Below are positions 8,320-17,644 of a stretch of DNA of 64,000 nt, in pieces. The DNA is taken from NCBI RefSeq assembly GCF_900187505.1, contig NZ_FYDL01000010.1, positions 62,001 through 126,000 of the forward strand, written 5' to 3'. The stretch is from Pseudomonas sp. Irchel s3h17 (lineage in GTDB: Bacteria > Pseudomonadota > Gammaproteobacteria > Pseudomonadales > Pseudomonadaceae). Numbering within the stretch: position 1 is the stretch's first letter; every line of letters begins with the position of its first letter. The notes under the pieces were generated by a model. The model ran no database searches, was not told the origin of the DNA, and saw nothing but the letters and a program-made list of their open reading frames with translations. Made by a program: the position numbers and the translations under genes.

Positions 8320-10203
8320 TTAGAGCTGCGGCATCCATGTCACCCCGAACATCAGTGCCCGACCTTCTTCGCGATACCCATACGGGTTGCCGTCATGCTC
8401 ATACAGTGCGCGGGTGTAGGCCTTGTCCAGCAGGTTGTCGACCTTCATCTGCAGCGTGACTTCATGGTTGACCGTCCAGCTGCTGCGCAGGCCGAGGAGG
8501 CCATAACCGCCCAGCGGCTGACGGTTCTCATTGTCGTCGTAGCTGCTGCTGACCGCTTGCCAGGTGGCGCCCAGGCCGAGCTGGTCGAATTGCCGGTCCA
8601 GGTCCAGGTTCAACGTCCGTCGGGCACGGCGGGCCAGGGTGTGGCCGGTGTCACGGTCCCGTGGATCAATGAGCGAAATCCCGAGGTTGCTCTGCCAACC
8701 GAACAGTTCCTGCTTGAGGGCGGCTTCGAAACCGTTGATCCGTGCCGAGGCGACGTTTTCCGGGCGTGAGTGGCTGCCGAAGATGATCGCGTCTTCAAGG
8801 TCGGTGCGGTATAGCGAGGCTTCCAGGCGACTGTAGTCACTCAGTTGGCTGCGCCACTGCAGCTCGTAGCTTTTCGAGGTTTCGGGTTTCAGGTCCGGGT
8901 TGCTGAAGTCCGGGTAGTACAGGTCGTTGAAGGTGGGGGCACGAAAGCCTTCGCTGTACGTCAGCAATACATCGTTGTCCGGATTGAGTGGCAGGGTGAA
9001 GGTGCCGCTCCAGCTGTTCTGGCCGCCGAATTGCTGGTTCTGGTCGCGGCGCAGGCCCAGCTCGGTGGAAAAATGCTCGCCCTGGAAGTGATGCTGAATG
9101 AAGCCCGCGCGGTTCCAGCGGCTGTCTTCTTCGAATGGGGTGCTGCTGTTGACCCGGTCTTCGTACCAGTCGCCGCCAAGCATCAGGCTGCTCTGGTCGT
9201 CGAGGCTCACATCGTTCTGCCAGTTCAGCGAGTTGCGGTAGGTGTTGAACACGCTGTGCTCGTCGCTGAGCTTATCGAAGGTTTCTTCGCGGTTTTCGCT
9301 GTGGCCCAGTTCCACCCGGGACTTCCACCCGTCGTTGAGGCGAGCGTCGAGGTAGCTGCTGACGCTGCTCACGGTGAAGTCGTTGTAGGGTTTTTGTTCG
9401 ACGCTTTCCAAGGTGCTCATGTCGAAGCGGCCGAACGGGTTGTCGAACTCGCTTTTGCCACGGTTATCGAGGATGTTCAGCCCTGTTTCAAGGTCGTCGT
9501 TGAACGCGTGGCTCAGGCTCAGGCTCAAGGACTGGTTGCGATAGGCATCGTGATCGCCGTCGCTGGGGTACGACTCATGGGTGCGATTGATACCCGCAGT
9601 GTCATCCAGGCTGGCGCCGAGGTTGAAGCGGGTTTGCGCATCGCCGCCGGACAGGCCGAGGCTGCGCTCCCACGTCTGGTTGCTGCCAAAGCCTGCGTGC
9701 AGACGCGGTTGCAGGCCCGGTTCGGCGCTGCGCCGGGTAAAAATCTGGATCACCCCGCCAATGGCGTCGCTGCCATAGATCACCGAGCGTGAGCCACGCA
9801 GCACTTCCACACGCTCGATCTGCTCAATGTTCAGGTGTTGCAGGTTGCTGTCGCCCGATGTCGAGTTGCCGATGCGCTGGCCGTCCACCAGCACCAGGCT
9901 TTGTGCGGCCTTGGTGCCGCGGATGTAGATCCCCGGCAGGCTGCCTCGACCGCCGGATTGCGAGACCTGTACGCCCGGCACCCGGCTCAGCAGGTCGGTC
10001 ACGCTGTCCGGCTGCAGGCGGTCGATGTCGTCGCGGGTGAACACGGTGTTGGCGGCGCTGCTGTCGTTGCGGGCCTCGACCTGGCGAGTGGCGCTGATCA
10101 GCACGTCGGGCAGTTTCAGGGCCTGTTCGCGCTCGAAAGTGTCGGCGAGGGCGCAGGCGGTGGGCAGCAGCGAGAGGGTCAGGGCGAGGCGGGGGAGGTT
10201 CAT
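8320..10203 (-). CDS. btuB: TonB-dependent outer-membrane receptor, BtuB-like
   Basis: A 627-residue outer-membrane receptor: signal peptide MNLPRLALTLSLLPTACALA, a plug domain (TRDDIDRLQPDSVTDLLSRV, GSRSVIYGSDAIGGVIQIFT) and a long beta-barrel rich in aromatic strands, ending in the expected terminal strand FGVTWMPQL. Plug sequence and adjacency to btuF point to vitamin B12. The chosen start gives a clean signal peptide; an upstream frame extension into the REP region is unlikely. No cobalamin riboswitch is recognisable in the 167 bases before the gene, which are largely taken up by a REP doublet. Confidence 0.88.
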   Translation of the reverse strand: MNLPRLALTLSLLPTACALADTFEREQALKLPDVLISATRQVEARNDSSAANTVFTRDDIDRLQPDSVTDLLSRVPGVQVSQSGGRGSLPGIYIRGTKAAQSLVLVDGQRIGNSTSGDSNLQHLNIEQIERVEVLRGSRSVIYGSDAIGGVIQIFTRRSAEPGLQPRLHAGFGSNQTWERSLGLSGGDAQTRFNLGASLDDTAGINRTHESYPSDGDHDAYRNQSLSLSLSHAFNDDLETGLNILDNRGKSEFDNPFGRFDMSTLESVEQKPYNDFTVSSVSSYLDARLNDGWKSRVELGHSENREETFDKLSDEHSVFNTYRNSLNWQNDVSLDDQSSLMLGGDWYEDRVNSSTPFEEDSRWNRAGFIQHHFQGEHFSTELGLRRDQNQQFGGQNSWSGTFTLPLNPDNDVLLTYSEGFRAPTFNDLYYPDFSNPDLKPETSKSYELQWRSQLSDYSRLEASLYRTDLEDAIIFGSHSRPENVASARINGFEAALKQELFGWQSNLGISLIDPRDRDTGHTLARRARRTLNLDLDRQFDQLGLGATWQAVSSSYDDNENRQPLGGYGLLGLRSSWTVNHEVTLQMKVDNLLDKAYTRALYEHDGNPYGYREEGRALMFGVTWMPQL

Positions 10204-10258
10204 GGGCTGTCTATTGGCACGTTGGGCGAACACAACCTGGGTAGGTTCATACAACCCA

Positions 10259-10350
10259 TGCGGGAGCGGGCTTGCTCGCGAAGGCGGCCGATCAGTCAAT
10301 GGTCATGTCGACTGACACTCCGTCTTCGCGAGCAAGCCCGCTCCCACAGG
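10259..10350. repeat. REP doublet between dxs and btuB
   Basis: Inverted arms GCGGGAGCGGGCTTGCTCGC and GCGAGCAAGCCCGCTCCCAC flank a linker of about 40 bases. The core differs from the commoner GTGGCGAG family in this window (GCGGGCTTGCTCGCGAAG). It probably separates dxs and btuB transcripts. Confidence 0.85.
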
Positions 10351-10370
10351 GTTCTACATCTGTCTGGTAG

Positions 10371-12269
10371 TTAGAGGTCGAGCAGTTGCAGGCGCTGACG
10401 AATCGAGGCCTCGATCCCGGCTTCGTCCAGGCCACACTCGGCCAGCATTTGCGCGGGCTTGGCATGCTCGACGTAAACGTCCGGCAAGCCCAGGTGCAGC
10501 ACCGACTTGAGGATGTTTTCGCGGGCCAGGAACTCGCTGATCGCGCCACCGGCGCCACCCATGATGGCGTTCTCTTCGATGGTCACCAGCAGCTCATGAG
10601 CGCCGGCAACCTCGCGAACCAACGCTTCATCCAGCGGTTTGACGAAGCGCATGTCGACCACGGTCGCATCCAGCTTCTCGGCCACTTTCAACGCCTCGGC
10701 CATTTGCACACCGAATACCAGCAGGGCGACAGTGTTGCCCTGGCGACGCATCACGCCCTTGCCGATTTCAATCGGTTCCAGGTCTTTGTCGATGGTGGCA
10801 TTCGGGCCGGTGCCGCGTGGATAACGCACCGCTGCCGGGCCGTTATACAGATGGCCGGTGCTGAGCATCTTGCGCAGTTCGTTCTCGTCGCTCGGGGTCA
10901 TCACCAGCATGCCGGGGATGCAACGCAGGAACGACAGGTCGAAGCTGCCAGCGTGGGTCGGGCCGTCTTCACCCACCAGGCCTGCGCGGTCGATGGCGAA
11001 CAGCACGTCGAGGTTCTGCACCGCGACGTCATGCACCAACTGGTCGTAGCCGCGCTGCAGAAAGGTCGAGTAAATCGCTACCACCGGTTTCGCGCCTTCG
11101 CAGGCCATGCCGGCGGCGAGGGTCACCGCGTGCTGTTCGGCAATCGCCACGTCGAAATAACGCAGCGGGAAGCGCTCGCTGAAGGCCACCAGGTCGGAGC
11201 CTTCCTTCATCGCCGGGGTGATGCCCACCAGGCGCGGGTCGGCAGCAGCCATGTCGCACAACCACTCGCCGAACACGCCGGAGTACTTCGGCCCGCCGGC
11301 TTTTTTCGGCGTGGCGGCCGGAGCGTCCAGTGGTTCGAGCTTGGTGATGGCGTGATAGCCGATCGGGTCGACTTCCGCCGGGGCGAAACCTTTGCCCTTC
11401 TTGGTGACCACGTGCAGGAACTGCGGGCCCTTGAGGTCGCGCATGTTGCGCAGGGTGGCGATCAGGGTCGGCAGGTCGTGACCGTCGATCGGGCCGATGT
11501 AGTTCCAGCCCAGCTCTTCGAACAGGGTGCCGGGGACCAGCATGCCCTTGGCATACTCTTCGGTGCGCCGGGCGATCTCCCAGGCGCCGGGCAGGCGCGA
11601 CAGGACTTTCTTGCTGCCTTCACGCATGCTCGCGTAGGTGCGGCTGGAAAGGATCTTCGCCAGGTAGTTCGACAGGCCACCGACATTGCGCGAGATCGAC
11701 ATGTCGTTGTCGTTGAGGATCACCAGCATGTTGGCGTCCACTTCGGGCGCATGGTTCAGCGCTTCGAACGCCATGCCGGCGGTCAGTGCGCCGTCACCAA
11801 TCACGGCGATGGCCTTGCGATCACTGTTTTGCAGGCGGGCGGCGATGGCCATGCCCAGCGCGGCGCTGATCGAGGTGCTGGAGTGGCCGACGCCAAAGGT
11901 GTCGTACTCGCTCTCGGCGCGGCGCGGGAAGGCGGCGATGCCGTCCTTCTGGCGCAGGGTGCCCATGCGCTCGCGACGACCGGTGAGGATCTTGTGCGGA
12001 TAGGCCTGATGACCCACGTCCCACACCAGCCGGTCGTCCGGGGTGTCGAACACGTAATGCAACGCGATGGTCAGCTCGATGACGCCCAGGCCGGCTCCGA
12101 AATGCCCGCCGGTCTGACCGACCGTGTAGAGCAATTCCAGGCGCAACTCATCAGCCAGGGTTTCCAGCTCGGCTTCGCCTAACCGGCGCAGGCCGTCCGG
12201 CGTGTTGGCACGGTCGAGCAGGGGCGTGGTCGGGCGCTTGCGGGGAATCTCATGAAACGTCGTGGGCAT
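10371..12269 (-). CDS. dxs: 1-deoxy-D-xylulose-5-phosphate synthase
   Basis: Thiamine-diphosphate enzyme making DXP from pyruvate and glyceraldehyde phosphate, the entry to the MEP isoprenoid pathway and to thiamine and pyridoxal synthesis. The 632-residue length is typical. Visible are [37 protein letters not shown], the ThDP/magnesium motif [15 protein letters not shown] (GDG...N), and the transketolase domain with [18 protein letters not shown]. It follows ispA and xseB on the same strand, the usual order xseB-ispA-dxs. Confidence 0.97.
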   Translation of the reverse strand: MPTTFHEIPRKRPTTPLLDRANTPDGLRRLGEAELETLADELRLELLYTVGQTGGHFGAGLGVIELTIALHYVFDTPDDRLVWDVGHQAYPHKILTGRRERMGTLRQKDGIAAFPRRAESEYDTFGVGHSSTSISAALGMAIAARLQNSDRKAIAVIGDGALTAGMAFEALNHAPEVDANMLVILNDNDMSISRNVGGLSNYLAKILSSRTYASMREGSKKVLSRLPGAWEIARRTEEYAKGMLVPGTLFEELGWNYIGPIDGHDLPTLIATLRNMRDLKGPQFLHVVTKKGKGFAPAEVDPIGYHAITKLEPLDAPAATPKKAGGPKYSGVFGEWLCDMAAADPRLVGITPAMKEGSDLVAFSERFPLRYFDVAIAEQHAVTLAAGMACEGAKPVVAIYSTFLQRGYDQLVHDVAVQNLDVLFAIDRAGLVGEDGPTHAGSFDLSFLRCIPGMLVMTPSDENELRKMLSTGHLYNGPAAVRYPRGTGPNATIDKDLEPIEIGKGVMRRQGNTVALLVFGVQMAEALKVAEKLDATVVDMRFVKPLDEALVREVAGAHELLVTIEENAIMGGAGGAISEFLARENILKSVLHLGLPDVYVEHAKPAQMLAECGLDEAGIEASIRQRLQLLDL

Positions 12270-12444
12270 CAGGCGAATCGTTATAGGTATAAAAGAGGCG
12301 GCAGTTTACCTGATGCATCGCACGCTGCCCACGCAGAGCTCGGAACTTGGCCGATATGCGTAGGGTTTGTTGATGTTTGGTAGCCGCCGCGACGGGTTGT
12401 GTGCCAACGCGGCTCGCCACCAAGCGTCGATAGCCCCTGCCTGA

Positions 12445-13332
12445 TCAGCTGCGGCGTTCGACGATATAGCGCGCCAGCTCACGCAGTGGCTCGGCCGACG
12501 CGTCAAACGGTCGCAGGGCGTGCAGGGCCTGATCGCGTAACTCCAGGGCATAGGCCTTGGCCGCGTCCAGGCCGAGCAGGGCCGGGTAGGTCGGCTTGTC
12601 CCGGGCGATATCGGCACCCTGGCGCTTGCCCAGGGTCTGGGTATCGCTCTCGACGTCGAGAATGTCGTCCTGCACCTGAAACGCTAGGCCGATGGCCTGC
12701 GCATAGGTCTGCAACGCTTTGAGTTCGGGTTTTTCGGCACGACCGCTGGCCAGGGCGCCCAGCTTGACGCTGGCTTCGATCAGCGCGCCCGTCTTGTGCC
12801 GATGCATGAATTCAAGGGCCTTCTGATCGAGCTTCAAGCCGACCGAGCCGAGGTCGATGGCCTGGCCACCGACCATCCCGGCCGGGCCCGCCGCCAACGC
12901 CAGGGTACTGACCATCTGCAGGCGAGTCTCGGCATCGGCGTTGTTCAAACGTGGGTCAAGCAGGGCGCTGAAGGCCAGGCTTTGCAGGCCGTCGCCGGCG
13001 AGAATCGCGCAGGCTTCGTCGAACTGCTTGTGGGTGGTCGGCTGGCCGCGACGCAGGTCGTCATCGTCCATCGCCGGCAAATCGTCATGCACCAGCGAGT
13101 ACGCGTGGATCAACTCCACCGCACAGGCCGCGCCATTGGCGTGTTCGGCCTCACCGCCCAGCGCTTCGCAGGCCGCGTAGGCCAGCAACGGACGCACGCG
13201 CTTGCCGCCGTTCATCACGCTGTAGCGCATGGCTTCATACAAGCGTGCGAGCTCAGGGCTCGGCGCGCTGAACAGGGTTTCCAGCGCCGCATTGACCCGG
13301 GCCTGGCTGTTGGCCGAATACACCGCGATCAT
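12445..13332 (-). CDS. ispA: Farnesyl diphosphate synthase (geranyltranstransferase)
   Basis: Builds farnesyl diphosphate from IPP and DMAPP. The 295-residue protein carries both aspartate-rich motifs of prenyl synthases: the first in [15 protein letters not shown] and the second in [12 protein letters not shown], together with [19 protein letters not shown] near the N-terminus. Its ATG overlaps the stop of xseB by four bases, so the two are translationally coupled. A 175-base gap to dxs contains no recognisable gene. Confidence 0.97.
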   Translation of the reverse strand: MIAVYSANSQARVNAALETLFSAPSPELARLYEAMRYSVMNGGKRVRPLLAYAACEALGGEAEHANGAACAVELIHAYSLVHDDLPAMDDDDLRRGQPTTHKQFDEACAILAGDGLQSLAFSALLDPRLNNADAETRLQMVSTLALAAGPAGMVGGQAIDLGSVGLKLDQKALEFMHRHKTGALIEASVKLGALASGRAEKPELKALQTYAQAIGLAFQVQDDILDVESDTQTLGKRQGADIARDKPTYPALLGLDAAKAYALELRDQALHALRPFDASAEPLRELARYIVERRS

Positions 13333-13571
13333 TCTGGCTGTTCCGCGTCGAAGGGGGCCTCGGCCAACTCGCCGTCGCGCTCAAGCAGCACCTGAACCTT
13401 CTGCTCGGCCTGCGCCAGCGCGGCCTGGCAGTCGCGGGTCAGGCCGATGCCTTGCTCGAAGGCCGTCAGCGAGTCTTCCAGCGACAGCTCGCCGTTCTCC
13501 AGACGCTCAACCAGCGTTTGCAGGTCGGCGAGGGATTGTTCGAAATCCAGTGCAGCTTTTTTGCGGGCCAT
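13329..13571 (-). CDS. xseB: Exodeoxyribonuclease VII small subunit
   Basis: An 80-residue subunit of the single-strand exonuclease ExoVII, with the family pattern [26 protein letters not shown] (shortened view: coiled-coil helices rich in Glu and Leu) and [19 protein letters not shown]. First gene of the xseB-ispA-dxs group, overlapping ispA by four bases. The large-subunit gene xseA is not in the window. Confidence 0.95.
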   Translation of the reverse strand: MARKKAALDFEQSLADLQTLVERLENGELSLEDSLTAFEQGIGLTRDCQAALAQAEQKVQVLLERDGELAEAPFDAEQPE

Positions 13572-13655
13572 GGCGGCTATCCAGGTGACGTTTGAACCGG
13601 CGCGACACTAGCAGATAGGGGGGTGTGGGGCAAATGAGCAGGCCTTTCAACCGGA

Positions 13656-14804
13656 TCAGGCGATGGAATTGTCTGGATAGTTGATCTGATATCGGGTGCT
13701 ACGTCCGCCTCCTGGCAGCCGCATCAGGCAACCCTTTTCCAACAACTCCACCAAATGCCGAGTCGCCGTCGCCTTGGACACTTTCGCCACGGCCTGATAC
13801 TGCGCAGCGCTAATTCCCGCCTCAAACCCATTCTCGCCGCCATCCAGCAAGCGGTTTAGTACGTTCACCTGTTCAGCCGTGAACCCCTGGCTACGATAGT
13901 GTTGCCAGAATCGCGCTTTGCTCAGCACCCGTTCGATCCGGGTCATGGCCTGTTGCAAGCTGCGCAGCAACGTTTGCAGGAACCACAGCAGCCAGTCGGT
14001 AATGTCTGGTGTGGCTTGCTGGCTGTTTTCCAGTACCCGGTAATAACCTGCGCGGTCGTCGAGGATGCTGGCGGACATGGCATAAAAGCGGATGGCCTGA
14101 TTCTCACCTTGAGCCAGTGCCAAGTCAGTGATGGCACGGGTCAGGCGGCCGTTGCCATCGTCGAATGGGTGGAGCGTGACAAACCAGAAGTGCGCGATGC
14201 CGGCGCGCAGTAAGGGGTCGAGCTGGGTGTCGGTCCGGCTGGTTTCGAACCAGTCGAGGAAGTCGCTCAGTTGTTGTTCCAGACCCTCGCGTGGTGGTGC
14301 TTCGAAATGCACGGTGGGGCGATCCACGCGGCCGGAGACCACCTGCATCGGTTCATCGCCGCGCAGCTCGCCGACACGGATATGCCGCGCGTTGAAGTCT
14401 TCTTCCTGAATGGGGAACAGCCATTGATGCCAGTGCAGCAAACGGGCGAAATCAAGCGGGGCGGCAAAGTGTTGGGTGGCATCGAGCATCAGGTCCGCCA
14501 ACCCTTCGCTGCGCTTGCTGGCCCGACCTGCATCAACGTCTTCCAGGCCAAGGCGTCGAGCCAATGAGGAGCGAACCGAGCCCACATTCAGTTGCTCGCC
14601 TTCAATGGCGGATGAGGTCACGATGTTTTGCAGCAGCGAATCCAGCTCGTTTTGTGCGCTGAGTTCACCCCCTACAGAGCTCGACATCCCCAGCAACTGA
14701 CCTTGGGCCTGCACGCACTCACGCAACAGCGACAACAGGCGTTCGGCTTGCCAGTGCAAGTGCGGCCAATCGGGTTGTTGCCAGATCCAGCGAGGTTGTT
14801 CCAT
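13656..14804 (-). CDS. Fic family protein (Fic_N/DUF4172-type) with C-terminal winged helix
   Basis: A 382-residue predicted AMP-transferase. The N-terminal domain starts WIWQQPDWPHLHW, as in DUF4172-type Fic proteins. The inhibitory helix motif SSAIEG (Ser64, Glu68) precedes the Fic core, whose catalytic loop is intact: HPFDDGNGR at residues 212-220. Residues about 300-382 form a probable winged helix-turn-helix (QYQAVAKVSKATATRHLVEL, then a basic wing GGGRSTRYQI). AAGGA eight bases before the ATG supports this start over an upstream in-frame ATG. Two tandem palindromes lie immediately upstream. Target protein unknown; autoregulation through the C-terminal domain is a reasonable inference. 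Confidence 0.88.
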   Translation of the reverse strand: MEQPRWIWQQPDWPHLHWQAERLLSLLRECVQAQGQLLGMSSSVGGELSAQNELDSLLQNIVTSSAIEGEQLNVGSVRSSLARRLGLEDVDAGRASKRSEGLADLMLDATQHFAAPLDFARLLHWHQWLFPIQEEDFNARHIRVGELRGDEPMQVVSGRVDRPTVHFEAPPREGLEQQLSDFLDWFETSRTDTQLDPLLRAGIAHFWFVTLHPFDDGNGRLTRAITDLALAQGENQAIRFYAMSASILDDRAGYYRVLENSQQATPDITDWLLWFLQTLLRSLQQAMTRIERVLSKARFWQHYRSQGFTAEQVNVLNRLLDGGENGFEAGISAAQYQAVAKVSKATATRHLVELLEKGCLMRLPGGGRSTRYQINYPDNSIA

Positions 14805-14822
14805 GGGTGCTGTCCTTGGGGG

Positions 14823-14885
14823 TGAGCCGAATAGGAGAATTATTCGGCTCATGCCGTGAGCCGATTGTGTGAGTTATTCGGCTCA
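14823..14885 (-). promoter_or_regulatory. Tandem palindromes upstream of fic (candidate operators)
   Basis: Two 29-base inverted repeats, each with 11-base arms and a 7-base spacer. The first (14823-14851) has perfect arms TGAGCCGAATA/TATTCGGCTCA; the second (14857-14885) has the same right arm and a left arm TGAGCCGATTG with two mismatches. Their centres are 34 bases apart. The nearer one ends about 7 bases from the AAGGA ribosome site of fic, so it could act as a DNA operator or as an RNA hairpin. The gene's own winged-helix domain is a plausible ligand. Confidence 0.7.
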
Positions 14886-14923
14886 TCGTCCAGCACTGCA
14901 TCTATGCCGACAACAAGGCCTCC

Positions 14924-16114
14924 TCAAACATTCTGCCTGACCAGCTCTTTCAAGCCCGCAGCCTGCACCCGATTCCGCCCGTTGCTTTTGGCGCCATACA
15001 GCTCTTCGTCCGCCTGCGACAGCAACCGCACCAGGTCGTACCCCGACACGCGGGTCGTCACCACGCCAATGCTCACGCTGAGCAACCCCGGCTCCAGCAA
15101 CGTCAGCTGCGAAAACGCCTGGCGAATCCGTTCGGCGACCAACACCGCCTGCTGTATGTCGGAGTCGGCCAGCAGGCAGGCGAACTCTTCACCACCGATA
15201 CGGGCGAATACGTCCTGATGACGCAGGCTATCGGTCATGACCCGGCCGAACGCGATCAGGGCTTGATCGCCAAGATGATGGCCAAAGGTGTCGTTCAGGC
15301 GCTTGAAGTGATCCAGGTCGCAGAGCAGCAGGGCGGCAGGCTGACTGCGGCGCTGGCAGTCCTTGAGCTGCTGTTCGCCATGCAGCATGAAGGCTCGGCG
15401 GTTGCCGACACCGGTCAGCGAGTCGCAAAAAGCGGCGGCCTTGAATCGGAGCTCGGCGCGCTCCTTGACCATGGCCAGTGTCATGTAGGCGATGCCGATG
15501 ACATACAGCATCGACTCGAACAGCATGAACGAAAAGAACGGCACGCCCGTGCCCGCGCCGGTCAGCGCTTGATCCAGGGGCAGGCCCAGATCGGTAACGC
15601 TGCGTACGCAGTAAAAGAGCGTGTGCAGCACCGTCAGGATCAGCGCCGGCAGATAGGCGACCTCGAGGGTCTTGCGGCTGCGTAGAAACTCCAGAATCGT
15701 CAGCAGCCCATAGCCGGCGGCCAACATCGAATAGGTGGACACACGAGCCGGCATCGCCTCATAGAAGGCTGGTACCAGGCACAACCCCAGCCAGATACCG
15801 GCTCCGGCGAGTATTCCCGGTACATTTGGCGAGCGCCCGGCGAACACGCGCATGGCCGTCCAGTTCATGGCCGCGCTCAACAACAGGATCACGTTGCCCA
15901 GCATGATCGCCACGACATCGAAGCCTTTGCCCCGCAGGCTGATCAGCACCACACCCAACGCTGCCAGCAGCATCATGCAGCCCAGGTACGCCAGCGGCCG
16001 CTCGCGGGTTTCTCGAAACCAGGCATGCACCGTCAACAGCCCCATCAAGGCAAAGACGAAGACCGAGACCACCAGCAGGGTCGGGATGTGCAACACCATG
16101 TCCTTGGTTCCCAT
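14924..16114 (-). CDS. Membrane diguanylate cyclase (GGDEF domain)
   Basis: A 396-residue protein: six or seven hydrophobic segments in residues about 8-220 (sensor-like membrane part), then a GGDEF domain starting near AAFCDSLTGVGNRRAF. The active site reads GGEEF, and five residues before it sits RHQD, an RxxD inhibitory site, so product inhibition is likely. It should make cyclic di-GMP from GTP. The start is uncertain: the ATG used here and another 15 bases downstream (MVLHIPTLL) both lack a strong ribosome site. It faces away from no obvious partner; the Fic gene follows on the same strand with the palindromes between. Confidence 0.9.
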   Translation of the reverse strand: MGTKDMVLHIPTLLVVSVFVFALMGLLTVHAWFRETRERPLAYLGCMMLLAALGVVLISLRGKGFDVVAIMLGNVILLLSAAMNWTAMRVFAGRSPNVPGILAGAGIWLGLCLVPAFYEAMPARVSTYSMLAAGYGLLTILEFLRSRKTLEVAYLPALILTVLHTLFYCVRSVTDLGLPLDQALTGAGTGVPFFSFMLFESMLYVIGIAYMTLAMVKERAELRFKAAAFCDSLTGVGNRRAFMLHGEQQLKDCQRRSQPAALLLCDLDHFKRLNDTFGHHLGDQALIAFGRVMTDSLRHQDVFARIGGEEFACLLADSDIQQAVLVAERIRQAFSQLTLLEPGLLSVSIGVVTTRVSGYDLVRLLSQADEELYGAKSNGRNRVQAAGLKELVRQNV

Positions 16115-16171
16115 TGAATGTCGTACCAGGGCCTCCGGAAAGCAACTCGAGCATAAGAGGCTGTGTTGCAA

Positions 16172-16807
16172 GGGCGGGGTTAAGCGATTGGGCGAGAGTT
16201 TAGCCGCAACCTTTGCTCAATGCGTGGGTTGTTTACTGAGATGGATCGATGGCTTGTCGCTGAAATGCGGGGTGGATCCGGCCGCTCAGGGTGTTCTTAG
16301 GGGGCACGGAAACAATCAAAAGGTTCGTCCGGTCTCAGGTCTGGTGACCCATTGGTCCTGGCGGATTTAACCGATTCGGCCCGATTTTGTGGATTTAGTA
16401 TCAGTAGGCGGTTCGAGCGTCGATGGAAGCGTCGGAAAGCTTGTAGGTGGTTGAGCCCATATCAAATCGCGGACATTAAAAAGCCGGCTTGTGGCCGGCT
16501 TCTCGGGGACTGGCTTGGTCTATTTTTGGTAGACCGTACCAGCCTTCAAAACGTACATCCGGATCTTGCGTCCGGCTGTGGGACTTGGCGAGAAAGTCAT
16601 CTGCCTTGTCGGGGCGATCGGACCGGCGCTGGGCGGGTCGATGCCAATGTGGGGCGCAGCATACTGATTTTTGTGGGCAATTCCCAGTGGGATCTGCGGT
16701 GTAGAGCCATCAAGCGGGTTTAATCGTGAAGGCTCGGCACCGGGGGTACCGCTTTGTTGGGTGGCCTGCTCATGCCAAAAGCGCGCGAAACCGTTGGCTG
16801 GGTGGGT
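16172..16807. other. Intergenic region without a convincing gene
   Basis: About 640 bases between the diguanylate cyclase and the S24 regulator. It contains a minus-strand intrinsic terminator, a small hairpin GGTCTA/TAGACC around 16518-16536, and several open but unconvincing frames; one minus-strand frame of 26 codons (16520-16600) has only a weak ribosome site. No tRNA, transposase or phage gene fragment was recognised. The part from 16480 to 16807 would be transcribed as the 3' region of the S24 gene message. Confidence 0.5.
16476..16501 (-). terminator. Intrinsic terminator, minus strand
   Basis: Reading the minus strand, stem AAGCCGGC/GCCGGCTT with a five-base loop is followed by a T run (GCCGGCTTTTTAA). 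It is about 300 bases beyond the S24 gene stop and is the first clear terminator for that transcript. Confidence 0.7.
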
Positions 16808-17554
16808 TCAACCGAACGGCACGGGCGGTCGCTGTTTGTTGAGGGTGGACCACCAGAACACCCAGCCGAGGATCTCGATGTTTTGTATTTCAATCTGTTC
16901 TGCGCTGAAGATTTCGTCGGGATAGCCGCCGCTGTTGTGGCTGCGCAGGCGCAAGGCGCCGCCTGGGAGGCGGTGCAGGTATTTGATGCGCAACATGCCG
17001 TCGTGTTTCAGGGCGTAGATCTGGCCGTCGACGATTTGGGTCAGGCTGCGGTCGATGGCCAGGGTTGAGCCGTCTTCGATTTTCTCCGACATGCTGTCGC
17101 CGATCATGGGCACGCAAATGGCTTGGTGTGGTTCGACTTCGAGGCTTTCCAGGTAGTGGCGTGGCAGACGGACAAACGTGCCGGGTATTTCGGCGACTTC
17201 GGTGTCCCTGGCGCCGGGCGTCTTGGGAACTTCCTTGTACAGCGGGAGTTCGATGTCGAGGGGAGCGGGATGTACCTGGTAGATCTCGCGAGTGTCCTGG
17301 GCGTCGCACGCCGCGCCAGCCTGGATGGCGGGTTCGCAGGTGGGGTGTTTGGGGCCTTCGCCGTTCAGCAGCCACTGACTGTTCACGCTCAACAGGCGGG
17401 CGATTTCTTCCAGGCGTGGGTAGGGCACGCCGCGCAAGTACCAGTTGTTTACGTGCTGGGGCTCGACCTTGCAGAAGATCGCAAACTGGGAAGGGGTAAT
17501 GCCCACTTCTTTCAGCAATGCCTTGAAGCGCGGGCCGCAATGATGTTTTTTCAT
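16808..17554 (-). CDS. LexA/CI-like repressor, S24 peptidase family
   Basis: A 248-residue regulator. Residues about 8-65 form a helix-turn-helix of the phage CI type (GITPSQFAIFCKVEPQHVNNW). The C-terminal S24 domain has the self-cleavage dyad Ser154 (MIGDSMSEK) and Lys191 (MLRIKYLHR), 37 residues apart as in LexA. An Ala79-Gly80 bond in the linker (IQAGAAC) is a candidate cleavage site. Such proteins are inactivated by RecA after DNA damage. No prophage or pyocin genes lie nearby, so it is an orphan or remnant. ATG start chosen over a GTG two codons upstream. Confidence 0.88.
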   Translation of the reverse strand: MKKHHCGPRFKALLKEVGITPSQFAIFCKVEPQHVNNWYLRGVPYPRLEEIARLLSVNSQWLLNGEGPKHPTCEPAIQAGAACDAQDTREIYQVHPAPLDIELPLYKEVPKTPGARDTEVAEIPGTFVRLPRHYLESLEVEPHQAICVPMIGDSMSEKIEDGSTLAIDRSLTQIVDGQIYALKHDGMLRIKYLHRLPGGALRLRSHNSGGYPDEIFSAEQIEIQNIEILGWVFWWSTLNKQRPPVPFG

Positions 17555-17644
17555 AAACACGGAGTTTACCGACCGATGTGGCGCGGTTGAATAAACATGG
17601 CGTTCAAATTGCGCGGGAATATTCTGTTGTTTTGAGCGATAGAG

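Noticed and set aside
10204..10370. Cobalamin riboswitch before btuB
   Set aside because: The space is short and mostly filled by a REP doublet; no B12-box-like conserved core was recognised.
16380..16440. tRNA-like segment containing GGTTCGAGC
   Set aside because: The flanking bases do not form a T arm, and no acceptor or anticodon stem could be drawn.
16520..16600. 26-codon frame on the minus strand after the S24 gene
   Set aside because: Weak ribosome site and no recognisable sequence; kept only as part of a finding about the region, not as a gene.
16808..17554. Intact prophage or pyocin cluster
   Set aside because: Only the repressor is present; all neighbours are housekeeping or signalling genes, with no structural, lysis or integrase gene.
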